Below are positions 1 to 8,179 of a stretch of 51,543 nucleotides of DNA, one piece after another (the first letter of the stretch is position 1; each line of letters starts with the position of its first letter). Both the position numbers and the translations under genes were made by a program. The stretch lies in assembly GCA_902494535.1 (NCBI GenBank), contig CABUTO010000012.1, positions 1 through 51,543 on the forward strand. Direction: 5' to 3'. The DNA comes from an uncultured Collinsella sp. (GTDB lineage: Bacteria; Actinomycetota; Coriobacteriia; Coriobacteriales; Coriobacteriaceae). The notes beneath the pieces are model-generated. The model had not been told where the DNA came from. It did no database searches and saw only the letters and a program-made list of their open reading frames with translations.

Positions 1-317
1 ACGTTCGGCCGTGCGCGGGCGCCCGGTCGGCGGCCCGTTCTGGGCGCGCCTCAATCGTAGCCCGAGACAGTCCCAGGCTGACAATTTCGACTGTAATGGA
101 CGTTCTTAAATGACTAGTCGTTTAAGAACGTCCCCAAAGTGGTCATTGGGGACGTTCTTAAATGACCACTTGAATTGCTAATTTGTGCGGGTTGTGGTTT
201 TGTGACCTGCTGAAATTTAAGATACTGTACATCTGTACGTTAACTCATCTTCGTAGTATATTGCTACCCGCAAAACTCAACACCATTGTGCTTTGAGACG
301 TTAAAGCGCCTACTACA
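1..317. other. Intergenic left edge, no complete gene
   Basis: No convincing gene lies here. Frame 1 is open to a TAG at 58-60, but its 19 Arg/Pro-rich residues are not recognisable, so it may or may not be the tail of a gene outside the window. The rest holds the inverted-repeat cluster at 98-171 and an AT-rich stretch (172-260) that probably contains the promoter of the first YhgE/Pip gene. Confidence 0.5.
98..171. repeat. Hairpin cluster with three copies of a GGACGTTCTTA core
   Basis: Positions 98-133 form a 36-nt palindrome with one G.T pair. It is followed by an 11-bp perfect stem (137-147 with 161-171) enclosing the 13-nt loop GGGGACGTTCTTA (148-160). The same 13-mer occurs on the minus strand at 123-135, and a shorter version lies on the plus strand at 98-108. 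It belongs to the variable-stem, 13-nt-loop hairpin group described in the findings. Confidence 0.8.
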
Positions 318-3134
318 ATGGTTGTCGATAGTACGATTCGATTCAACGACAGGATGGATGGTCCAAGCGTGAGTCTCGGCAGCAAACTATCCAACGCAAA
401 GGTATCCTTTGCGATCTTTAAACGTGACATCAAGCGATTGCTCGTGAACCCCGTCGCCCTGGTGGTTACTTTGGGCGTGTGCGTTATCCCCTCGCTGTAC
501 GCTTGGTACAACATCGTGGCTAACTGGGATCCGTATGGAAACACCCAGGGCATTAAAATCGCTATCGCCAACAACGACCAGGGAACCCAAAACGACATGG
601 TGGGCGAGCTCAACGCGGGCGACCAGGTCGTCGATCAGCTCAAGGAAAACGATCAGCTGGGCTGGACCTTCGTCGACTCGGCGGCCGATGCCAAAGAGGG
701 CGTCGAGAGTGGTGAGTACTACGCCGCCATCGTGATTCCCAAGAACTTCTCCGACAATCTCGTCTCGATGCTCGATGGCAATTACCGCCAGCCCAAGCTT
801 ACGTATTATGTTAACGAGAAGAAGAGCGCCATTGCGCCCAAGGTGACCGATACCGGCGCCAATACTATCGAGGAGCAGATCAATTCGGAGTTTGTCTCCA
901 CGGTGGGCGAGACCGTAGCAGGCATCGCCAAAGATGCCGGCATCGATTTTAAGGATAAGACCGCCCAGGTTCAGGATTCGCTGACGAGTTCGGTGTCCGA
1001 GGCATCCGGTACCTTGAGCGAGGTTCGCGATTCGATCAACGACATGAACACCGCTATCGACAAAACGAGCGGCGCGATCGCCTCGGCGGATGGCGCGCTG
1101 GCCGGTTTGCAGGGTCAGGCGCCGTCGCTGACGCAGGCGATCTCTCAGGGCAACGACCTGCTGGGCGAGGCTCGCACCACGGCGGGCAACTCTATCGCCT
1201 CGCTCTCCAAGGCGCTCTCGGAAGGCAGCCTTGCGCTCACCAAGACGTCGGCCTCCGCGAACGCTGCGATTGGCAAGCTGACGGGCACGGTCACATCTAC
1301 GACCACCCGCATCGACAACTCGCTCGAGTCTCTCCAAGCGACGATCGACCACAATAAGGCCGTTATCGGGCACTTGGAAATTCTCGTCAATGACACGTCG
1401 ACGGGTTCCAAGGAAATTGACGCACGCATTGTATCGACCATCGATTTGCTCCGCGAGCAGAATGAAAAGCTTCAGAGCATCAAGGACGGTCTGTCTGCGC
1501 AGTCGAGCGCCATGGCGAATGACGCCGCGGCTGTCTCGGGTGCCAGCGACGCTATCAATAACGCAATTCAGACCGGTGCGACCAACCTTGGCCAGGCCCA
1601 GACGGACCTGGGTCAAAACGCGCTGCCGAAGGCCTCGAGCGCGCTTGATTCATTTGCCGCCGTCTCGGGTGATCTGACGGGAATCGTATCTGGCCTTACG
1701 CCCACGATTGCAAGCGCGCGCGGTACGCTTTCGCAGCTTAACGCTACGCTCGGCCAGGCCAAGACCACGCTGTCCCAGACCGATGCCTCGCTTGCCAAGG
1801 TCCAGGACAAGCTCGCAACCGCCGCCAACGACATCGCGGCGCTACAGACCTCCGAGTCCATGGGCGAGCTGGCCGACCTGATGGGCGTCGACGTCGATGA
1901 CGTTGCAGACTTCATGGCATCTCCGGTTGAGCTCGCGTCCAAGTCGATCTATCCGGTTAAGAGCTTCGGCTCGGGCATTGCCCCGTTCTATACCAACCTG
2001 GCGCTTTGGGTGGGCGGCTACGTGCTTATCGCCATCTACAAGCTCGAGGTCGACCGCGAAGGCATCGGCAGCTTTACCGCGCGTCAGGGCTACTTTGGCC
2101 GCTGGTTGCTCCTGGTGATCCTGGGCGCGTTGCAGGCCATCATCGTTACGGTAGGCGATCTGGTGATTGGCGTGCAGTGCGTCAGCCCGCTGCTGTTCGT
2201 GCTGGGCGGCATCGCCATTTCGTTCACCTACGTCAATATCATCTATGCGCTGTCCACCACGTTTAAGCATATCGGCAAGGCTATCGGCGTCATTCTCGTC
2301 ATCGTGCAGATCCCGGGTTCGTCGGGCATGTACCCCATCGAGATGATGCCCGGCTTCTTCCAGTGGCTGCACCCGCTGCTGCCCTTTACCTACGGCATCA
2401 ATCTGCTGCGCGAGACGGTCGGCGGCATGTATTCGTTCAACTACCTGTTTAACCTGTGCATTCTGGGCGTGTTCTTGATCGCGGCGCTCTTTATCGGCCT
2501 GCAGCTGCGTCCGCTGCTGCTCAACCTCAATCTGCTCTTTGATAAACAGCTTTCCACGACCGGTATGATGATTTGCGAGTCCAACGACCTGCCGCGCCAG
2601 CGCTACTCGCTGCGCACGGCCATGCGTGTCATGCTCGATTCCGATTCGTACCGTCGCGAACTGCTCGATCATGCGGTCGCCTTTGAACATCGCTACCCGT
2701 ACTACATCAAGGGCGGTTTTGCCGCCGTGGTGGGCGTTCAGGTCCTGCTCTTTGTCCTGTCGACGGTTCTCGATATCGACAATAACGGCAAGATTATCCT
2801 GCTTGTCATTTGGATCATCTCGGTTATTGCCATCTGCGGCTGGCTTATCAATATCGAATATATCCGCGCGAGCCTCAATACCCAGATGCGCATCTCGGCG
2901 CTTTCGGATGAGGACCTGCGTCGCGAGATGCGCGAACACACGGCCGCCATTCCTGCCGCCCGCCACATGTTTGGCCTCAACGCCAGCGAGCGTGGTGCCA
3001 AGGGCGGCGATCAGTCCATGGACCGCTTGCCGCATATTGGTTCGCGTCATAAATCTCAAGGCAGCGACAACACGGCCGCAAATAATGGAGATACCGCTCC
3101 GCTCGGCAAGCACTCCGAAGGAGGTGAGGCATAA
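318..3134 (+). CDS. YhgE/Pip family membrane protein (938 aa)
   Basis: The protein shows the YhgE/Pip plan. A basic N-terminus precedes a transmembrane helix at about residues 43-65, which ends in the family-typical segment around YAWYNIVANWDPYGN. An extracytoplasmic region with a long Ser/Ala/Thr-rich helical coiled-coil stretch follows (about 200-520). A block of five or six transmembrane helices comes next (about 550-740). Unlike the next gene it continues with two more predicted helices (about 795-850) and a polar tail. Family members act at the cell surface; some are phage receptors (Pip of Lactococcus) or are linked to ESX/type VII export, but no role here is proven. The start could be ATG 318 or ATG 354 (12 codons later, after a weak AGG). 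The stop codon abuts the next ATG, so the two genes form an operon. Confidence 0.88.
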   Translation: MVVDSTIRFNDRMDGPSVSLGSKLSNAKVSFAIFKRDIKRLLVNPVALVVTLGVCVIPSLYAWYNIVANWDPYGNTQGIKIAIANNDQGTQNDMVGELNAGDQVVDQLKENDQLGWTFVDSAADAKEGVESGEYYAAIVIPKNFSDNLVSMLDGNYRQPKLTYYVNEKKSAIAPKVTDTGANTIEEQINSEFVSTVGETVAGIAKDAGIDFKDKTAQVQDSLTSSVSEASGTLSEVRDSINDMNTAIDKTSGAIASADGALAGLQGQAPSLTQAISQGNDLLGEARTTAGNSIASLSKALSEGSLALTKTSASANAAIGKLTGTVTSTTTRIDNSLESLQATIDHNKAVIGHLEILVNDTSTGSKEIDARIVSTIDLLREQNEKLQSIKDGLSAQSSAMANDAAAVSGASDAINNAIQTGATNLGQAQTDLGQNALPKASSALDSFAAVSGDLTGIVSGLTPTIASARGTLSQLNATLGQAKTTLSQTDASLAKVQDKLATAANDIAALQTSESMGELADLMGVDVDDVADFMASPVELASKSIYPVKSFGSGIAPFYTNLALWVGGYVLIAIYKLEVDREGIGSFTARQGYFGRWLLLVILGALQAIIVTVGDLVIGVQCVSPLLFVLGGIAISFTYVNIIYALSTTFKHIGKAIGVILVIVQIPGSSGMYPIEMMPGFFQWLHPLLPFTYGINLLRETVGGMYSFNYLFNLCILGVFLIAALFIGLQLRPLLLNLNLLFDKQLSTTGMMICESNDLPRQRYSLRTAMRVMLDSDSYRRELLDHAVAFEHRYPYYIKGGFAAVVGVQVLLFVLSTVLDIDNNGKIILLVIWIISVIAICGWLINIEYIRASLNTQMRISALSDEDLRREMREHTAAIPAARHMFGLNASERGAKGGDQSMDRLPHIGSRHKSQGSDNTAANNGDTAPLGKHSEGGEA

Positions 3135-5324
3135 ATGAAGAACATCCTGCATCTGTTTAAGCGCGATGTCCAAAACGTGTCTCGCTCCGTAATCGGCTTG
3201 ATTGTCGTGATGGGCCTCATTATCGTGCCGTGTCTGTACGCGTGGTTTAACATCGCCGGCAGCTGGGATCCGTACGGCAACACCGGCAATCTTAAGATCG
3301 CCGTGGTCAACACCGACGAGGGCTACGAGAGCGATCTGATCCCCGTCGAGGTTAACGTGGGCGAAAACGTGACGTCCGCGTTGCGCGGCAACGAGAGCTT
3401 CGACTGGGTTGTCCTCAACGACCGCGATAAGGCGATTGAGGGCGTTAAGTCGGGCGCGTACTATGCTGCCGTCGTTATCCCTAAAACGTTTAGCGCCGAC
3501 ATGATGACGCTTTTCTCGACTGAGGTGAAGCACGCCGATATCGAGTTTTACGAGAACCAGAAGGCCAACGCCATCGCGCAGATCGTGACCGAGAAGGGTT
3601 CGAGCGCCGTTCAAAGCCAGGTTAACGAAACTTTTACCGAGACCATTACGAGCATCGGTCTTAAGACGGTGTCCAGCCTGCTCGATTACATGAGCACCGA
3701 CCAGGTCAGCAACTTTATCGCCAACCTGTCCTCGACGCTCGGCGATTCGGTCCAGGACCTGCAGGACGTTCAGGCCAGCGCAACGTCGCTTGCGGGCATT
3801 TTGAGCTCCACGTCCGATTCGCTGACGTCGGCGAGCGGTATGCTCCAGCAGACGGGTACGGTCGATGAGTCGACCAAGCAGTTGATGGAGCACGCCAAGA
3901 GCGGCATGAGCGATTCCAAAGAAGCGCTGAAGGCCGCCAACGACGCCATCAACGCCGCGATTGACGGAAGCGCGGGCTCGTTCGACAACGTGTCCGCCGA
4001 GCTTGCGAAGGCATTCGAAGCCGCGAATCAGCATGTTGACCTTACGGTGTCTCAGCTCAACGATGCCGCGGCGGCGCTCAATACACGTGCCGACGATATC
4101 GACGCCACGGCCGACCAGCTCCGCGGCTTTGCCGAGCAGGTCAGTGACGAAAAGCTCCAGGAGAGCCTTAAGTCTGTGGCAACATCGCTGGGCAGGATCG
4201 CGGTGGAGTATCGCAACAACGCCAAGGACCTGACGGCAACTGCTAAGTCCCTTTCTGACAGCATGGCAGAGGCCAACAGCACGCGCGCCGAGGTCGACCA
4301 GGTCATCGCCGATGCCAGGGCGGGCATTTCGGGCGCCAAGTCCGACTACGATTCCACGTTCTCGGTTAAGGCCAAGGAGCTCAAGAAGACGGTTTCGGGC
4401 ATCCTGGACTCGCTCGATGGCATCTCGGGCGATCTGGATAGCGCCGTAGACGGTCTGACCGACGCATCCGGCTCGTTGGCGAAGGGCCTCTCCAAGGCTG
4501 CCAAGCTGGTCAACAAGGCTTCCGATCAGCTGGGCGAGGCGTCCGATAAGATCAGTGCGTTTAAGGACGAGCTCGACGGCGCCTTGATGTCGGATGACCT
4601 CGCTACGATCAAGACGATGATCGGCAATGATCCCGAGGGCCTTGCTGTGTCGCTTTCCGGCCCTGTCGCGCTCGACCGCAAGCCGGTCTATCCGATCCGT
4701 AACTACGGTTCGGCCATGGCGCCGTTCTACACGATTCTGTCGCTGTGGGTGGGCTCGATCGTGCTGGCGGCCATGATGAAGGTCTCGGTCGACGATGAGC
4801 TTATCAACGAGCTCATCCCCGTGCGCTTGCACGAGATCTACCTGGGCCGCTACCTGTTCTTTGGCGGTCTGGCCCTGCTGCAGGCAACGCTCGTGTGCGC
4901 GGGCGACATCCTGTTCTTTGGCATCCAGTGCGACAACCCGCTGCAATTTGTGCTGGCGGGCTGGGTCGCGAGTCTCGTATTCTCCAATATCGTCTACACG
5001 CTTACGGTTTCGTTTGGCGATATCGGCAAGGCGCTCGCCGTCGTGCTGCTGGTCATGCAGGTCGGCGGTTCGGGCGGCACGTTCCCCATCGAGATGACGG
5101 GCCCCGTGTTCCAGGCGATCTATCCGTTCCTGCCGTTCACCCACGGCATCAACGCCATGCACGCCGCCATGGCCGGTGCCTACCATATGGAGTACTGGAT
5201 TGAGCTAGGCATTCTGGCGAGCTATCTGATTCCGTCGCTGGCCCTGGGCGTCGTCTTCCGCCGCCCGGTCATCAAAGCCAACGACTGGATCATCGAAAAG
5301 CTGGAGTCAACTAAATTAATCTAG
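3135..5324 (+). CDS. YhgE/Pip family membrane protein (729 aa)
   Basis: This is a second, shorter YhgE/Pip paralogue. It has one N-terminal transmembrane segment (about residues 17-38, ending YAWFNIAGSWDPYGN), a long extracytoplasmic helical domain rich in Ser, Ala and Asp, and C-terminal helices from about 535 onward. The start is the ATG immediately after the upstream TAA, with a strong GGAGGTGA ribosome binding site inside the previous gene, so translation is probably coupled. Tandem YhgE genes suggest that the two products act together at the envelope; that is inference. A 12-bp hairpin and then a terminator follow the stop codon. Confidence 0.88.
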   Translation: MKNILHLFKRDVQNVSRSVIGLIVVMGLIIVPCLYAWFNIAGSWDPYGNTGNLKIAVVNTDEGYESDLIPVEVNVGENVTSALRGNESFDWVVLNDRDKAIEGVKSGAYYAAVVIPKTFSADMMTLFSTEVKHADIEFYENQKANAIAQIVTEKGSSAVQSQVNETFTETITSIGLKTVSSLLDYMSTDQVSNFIANLSSTLGDSVQDLQDVQASATSLAGILSSTSDSLTSASGMLQQTGTVDESTKQLMEHAKSGMSDSKEALKAANDAINAAIDGSAGSFDNVSAELAKAFEAANQHVDLTVSQLNDAAAALNTRADDIDATADQLRGFAEQVSDEKLQESLKSVATSLGRIAVEYRNNAKDLTATAKSLSDSMAEANSTRAEVDQVIADARAGISGAKSDYDSTFSVKAKELKKTVSGILDSLDGISGDLDSAVDGLTDASGSLAKGLSKAAKLVNKASDQLGEASDKISAFKDELDGALMSDDLATIKTMIGNDPEGLAVSLSGPVALDRKPVYPIRNYGSAMAPFYTILSLWVGSIVLAAMMKVSVDDELINELIPVRLHEIYLGRYLFFGGLALLQATLVCAGDILFFGIQCDNPLQFVLAGWVASLVFSNIVYTLTVSFGDIGKALAVVLLVMQVGGSGGTFPIEMTGPVFQAIYPFLPFTHGINAMHAAMAGAYHMEYWIELGILASYLIPSLALGVVFRRPVIKANDWIIEKLESTKLI

Positions 5325-5351
5325 TTACGCGGTTTTACCAAACCGCGTAAC
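5324..5351. repeat. 12-bp perfect hairpin after the YhgE operon
   Basis: GTTACGCGGTTT (5324-5335) pairs perfectly with AAACCGCGTAAC (5340-5351) around the loop TACC. There is no T tract, so it may protect or pause the transcript rather than terminate it. Confidence 0.7.
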
Positions 5352-5399
5352 GGCTCGACGCTGCAAACGCCCCTAAGCGGCAATCTGACGTTCAATTTC

Positions 5400-5434
5400 A
5401 AGGGCGCGACCAGAAGGTCAGCGCCCTTTCATTT
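5400..5434 (+). terminator. Rho-independent terminator of the YhgE operon
   Basis: AAGGGCGC-GACC pairs with GGTC-(a)-GCGCCCTT around the tetraloop AGAA, followed by TTTCATTT. Its position after the YhgE pair suits a terminator. Confidence 0.7.
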
Positions 5435-5519
5435 CACGTCACCTTGCTCGCTTAGGGTCGTTTTCGCTGACATTGCCGGAGCATCGAGGTTCACTTTGCC
5501 GACGCTTTAGCTGGCTGGA

Positions 5520-5549
5520 TTGCACGGGCTGCTTGGTTGTTGCTACAGT
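5520..5549 (+). promoter_or_regulatory. Candidate sigma70 promoter with extended -10
   Basis: TTGCAC (5520-5525), an 18-nt spacer and TACAGT (5544-5549) preceded by TGC form an extended -10 element. The predicted start, near 5556, falls at the base of the T-tailed hairpin at 5554-5590. The promoter would therefore need read-through to serve the EamA gene. Confidence 0.45.
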
Positions 5550-5553
5550 AGCG

Positions 5554-5590
5554 GGGCGTACCGGGGGTCCGGTGCGCCCTGTTTTTATTT
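5554..5590 (+). terminator. T-tailed hairpin in the EamA leader
   Basis: GGGCGTACC (5554-5562) pairs with GGTGCGCCC (5571-5579, one G.U) and is followed by TGTTTTTATTT. It lies directly after a candidate promoter and about 70 nt before the EamA start codon. It may be an attenuator or simply the end of upstream transcription. Confidence 0.6.
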
Positions 5591-5657
5591 GACCATGAGG
5601 CGGCACGCAGCCATACGCGTGCGGACACCACGCCCAGATTGAGTGCGAGGATGTTCC

Positions 5658-6641
5658 ATGGCCCAATACGCTGCCAACGAAATCGAAAACATGCCCGATA
5701 GCCCTGTAGCCCGTGAGGATTTGGGCGCGGGCGGTATTCCCCGGGGCGCCGGCGCTCGCTCGCCGCTGTTCTGGAAAGTTCTGCTACTTTCGGTGGCGGT
5801 CATCTGGGGCTACTCCTTTACCACTATGAAGGCCGCGCTCGACACCATTCCGGTGTTCGAGCTGGTCTACGTTCGCTTTCTTCCGGCATCACTGGTTATG
5901 TTTGCCATTTTCCATAAGCGCATCATCGCTCATTTCAATGCCCGCAACCTGATCGTCGGGCTGGGCATGGGTGCGCTCATGTGGGGAGCATACGGACTGC
6001 AGACGATCGGCCTGGCGCAGACCACGGCAGGCAAAAGCGCGTTTTTGACGGGCACGTACTGCATCTTGGTTCCGTTTGCGAGCTACGTCCTAAGCGGCGA
6101 AAAGCTTACCCGTTACAACTTGGGCGCCGCGTTGCTGTGCCTGGCGGGCATTGGCTTGGTGGCGCTCGATAGCGTCGAGTTCAATGCCGGCGATGCCATT
6201 ACGCTGGGCGGCGCGGTCTTCTTTGCCATCCAGATGGCGGTGACCGCCAAGTACGGTCGCAAGATGGACATCAACGTCATCACGTTTTGGATGTTTGTGG
6301 GCAATGGTGTCCTAAGCCTGATCTCGTCGCTGTTGTTCGAGACCCAAGCGCCCTCGTCTGTATGGACGCCGGATTTTATCGGTGTAATGGTCTTTCTTTC
6401 GGTGGGTTGTACGTGTGTGGCCCTGCTCGTCCAAAACGTTGGATTGGCGCACGTCCCGGCCTCGACGGGCTCGCTGCTCCTTTCGATGGAGTCGCCCTCG
6501 GGTGTGCTGTTCTCGGTGCTGTTGATGGGGGAGGCGCTCACCTCGCGCCTGCTTGCCGGCTTTGCGCTCATCTTCCTGTCGATTATCTTGAGCGAGACGC
6601 ATTTCGATTTCTTGCGCCGAAAATCTCGCCCGCAATTGTAA
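5658..6641 (+). CDS. EamA/DMT family transporter (327 aa)
   Basis: This is an inner-membrane drug/metabolite transporter with two EamA repeats and about ten transmembrane helices. Recognisable features are the segment WGYSFTTMKAALDTIP near the N-terminus and the FLTGTYCILVPF helix of the first repeat. The length is normal. ATG 5658 was chosen because GAGGA lies six to seven bases upstream; an in-frame GTG at 5643 has no better ribosome binding site. The substrate cannot be told from sequence; relatives export amino acids, nucleosides or drugs. The gene stands alone between a leader hairpin and a strong terminator. Confidence 0.88.
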   Translation: MAQYAANEIENMPDSPVAREDLGAGGIPRGAGARSPLFWKVLLLSVAVIWGYSFTTMKAALDTIPVFELVYVRFLPASLVMFAIFHKRIIAHFNARNLIVGLGMGALMWGAYGLQTIGLAQTTAGKSAFLTGTYCILVPFASYVLSGEKLTRYNLGAALLCLAGIGLVALDSVEFNAGDAITLGGAVFFAIQMAVTAKYGRKMDINVITFWMFVGNGVLSLISSLLFETQAPSSVWTPDFIGVMVFLSVGCTCVALLVQNVGLAHVPASTGSLLLSMESPSGVLFSVLLMGEALTSRLLAGFALIFLSIILSETHFDFLRRKSRPQL

Positions 6642-6653
6642 ACAACTTGTTGC

Positions 6654-6679
6654 GCCGCCCTCCCAGGGCGGCATTTTTT
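6654..6679 (+). terminator. Rho-independent terminator after the EamA gene
   Basis: GCCGCCCT (6654-6661) pairs perfectly with AGGGCGGC (6665-6672) and is followed by ATTTTTT. Confidence 0.85.
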
Positions 6680-6757
6680 ATGTCATGCCCTTACAGTTGT
6701 GCCTTGCACTTTACGCTATCAAAGTGCGTGCTGCAAAAACGTTACTGGAGGGCATCT

Positions 6758-8056
6758 ATGGCATCAGCTCTGTCCGATTTTCAACCGCAACCAGCGCCCA
6801 AGGCCACCGCGGCGGCGCAGACCGCTATCGGTGACGGTCTTGTCGCAGAAGCTCAGGCTTTTGCAGACGAGCTCGCTGCGTGGCGACACGATCTACACCA
6901 GATGCCCGAGCTCGGTAACAATCTTCCGCAGACGTCTGCCTATATCCAGGCACGTCTGGACGAGATGGACATCCCCCATACCACGCTCGTCGACGGTTCC
7001 TGCGTCGTTGGCCTGATCGGTGCCGGTGCGGCCGCGGCCGCTCAGGGCAATGGCACGTGCAAGGACGAGCAGGCCGGAACGGTCGTCATGCTCCGAGGCG
7101 ATATGGATGCCCTGCCCGTTGCCGAGGAATCGGGCGAGCCCTTTGCATCCACCAATGGCTGCATGCATGCTTGCGGTCACGATATGCACGCGACGGCGCT
7201 GCTTGGTGCGGCGCGCCTGCTCAAGGCCCGCGAGGCCGAGCTCGTCGACGCCAATGCCACCGTCAAACTGCTGTTCCAGCCGGGCGAGGAGACCTTTGAG
7301 GGAGCACGCGCTGCCATCGCCGATGGCCTGCTGCAGAACCCGCGCCCTCAGGCGGCCTTTGCCATGCACGTTAACAGCCAATCGCCGCTCGGCCTGGTGC
7401 TCTATGGGAGCCCGGCGCTTTCGGGCGTGTATGGTTTCCGCATCACGCTGCAGGGCAAGGGCGGCCATGGCTCGAGCCCCGAGATCTGCATCGACCCCAT
7501 CACGGCCGGCGTCCATGTGCACCTGGCGCTCCAGGAGCTTATCGCCCGCGAGGTGCCGGCGGCCAAGGAAGTCGCACTTACCGTTGGTAAGTTTGCTGGC
7601 GGCTTGGCGGCCAACGTCATCCCCGACACCTGCGTGCTCGAGGGAACGCTGCGCGGCTTTGATGTTGAGCTCATGGCTCACCTGAAGACCCGCATCGCGG
7701 AGGTCGTTAACGGCGTTGCCACAACATATCGTACGCCGGCGACCATCGAGACGCTTTCGGATGTTCCGCCGCTTGTACTCGACAGCGATATGACTCAGGC
7801 GTCGCTTGGCTACGTGGGCGCAGTGCTGCCCAAGGCGGCTTTCTTGCCGCTTTTCCATGCCATGGCGAGTGAGGACTTCGCGCTTATCTCGAGCGAGATT
7901 CCGAGTGCGTACTTTACCGTGGGCGCGGCCGTAACCGACACGGACGAACACTTTGCCCAGCACCATCCCAAGGCGCGTTTTAACGATGCCGAGCTGCCGC
8001 TCGGCGCCGCGGCTTATACCGCCGTCGCTTTGGGCTATATCGCCGACCACCGGTAG
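6758..8056 (+). CDS. M20 family amidohydrolase / peptidase (432 aa)
   Basis: This is a metal-dependent hydrolase of the M20D type (hippurate hydrolase, N-acyl-amino-acid amidohydrolase, aminobenzoyl-glutamate hydrolase group). Visible motifs are RGDMDALP (metal Asp), HACGHDMHATALLG (metal Cys/His), FQPGEET (general base and metal Glu), GKGGHGSSPEICIDP in the dimerization lid, and the C-terminal FHAMASEDFA. The likely reaction is removal of an acyl or aryl group from an amino acid or short peptide in the cytoplasm. The start is ATG 6758, preceded by TGGAGGG; an open frame extends further upstream but overlaps the EamA gene and its terminator. The MFS carrier that follows may import the substrate (inference). 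Confidence 0.88.
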   Translation: MASALSDFQPQPAPKATAAAQTAIGDGLVAEAQAFADELAAWRHDLHQMPELGNNLPQTSAYIQARLDEMDIPHTTLVDGSCVVGLIGAGAAAAAQGNGTCKDEQAGTVVMLRGDMDALPVAEESGEPFASTNGCMHACGHDMHATALLGAARLLKAREAELVDANATVKLLFQPGEETFEGARAAIADGLLQNPRPQAAFAMHVNSQSPLGLVLYGSPALSGVYGFRITLQGKGGHGSSPEICIDPITAGVHVHLALQELIAREVPAAKEVALTVGKFAGGLAANVIPDTCVLEGTLRGFDVELMAHLKTRIAEVVNGVATTYRTPATIETLSDVPPLVLDSDMTQASLGYVGAVLPKAAFLPLFHAMASEDFALISSEIPSAYFTVGAAVTDTDEHFAQHHPKARFNDAELPLGAAAYTAVALGYIADHR

Positions 8057-8065
8057 CACCCAACC

Positions 8066-8123
8066 TTGCCTTTCAAGCCTGCGGGCATGGCCGCAAGGCC
8101 TATGCCCTTGTCTTTCAAGGCAA
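8066..8123. repeat. Nested inverted repeat between the amidohydrolase and MFS genes
   Basis: The outer arms TTGCCTT (8066-8072) and AAGGCAA (8117-8123) enclose a stem GGGCAT-GGCC / GGCC-t-ATGCCC with loop GCAA. There is no T tract; a processing or stability element is possible. Confidence 0.5.
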
Positions 8124-8179
8124 TCTTGGGCACTACCGGCGCCCGGCGCCGGCTATTCGTTTGTTAAATAAGGAGCAGT

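Noticed and set aside
1..60. Nineteen codons ending in TAG at the left edge as the tail of an upstream gene
   Set aside because: Too short and compositionally biased to support; kept only as a possibility in the edge entry.
1842..5186. A very long minus-strand open frame opposite the two YhgE genes
   Set aside because: It is antisense to two clear membrane protein genes, its translation is rich in Arg, Asp, Gly and His with no recognisable domain, and it arises from GC-rich third positions on the plus strand.
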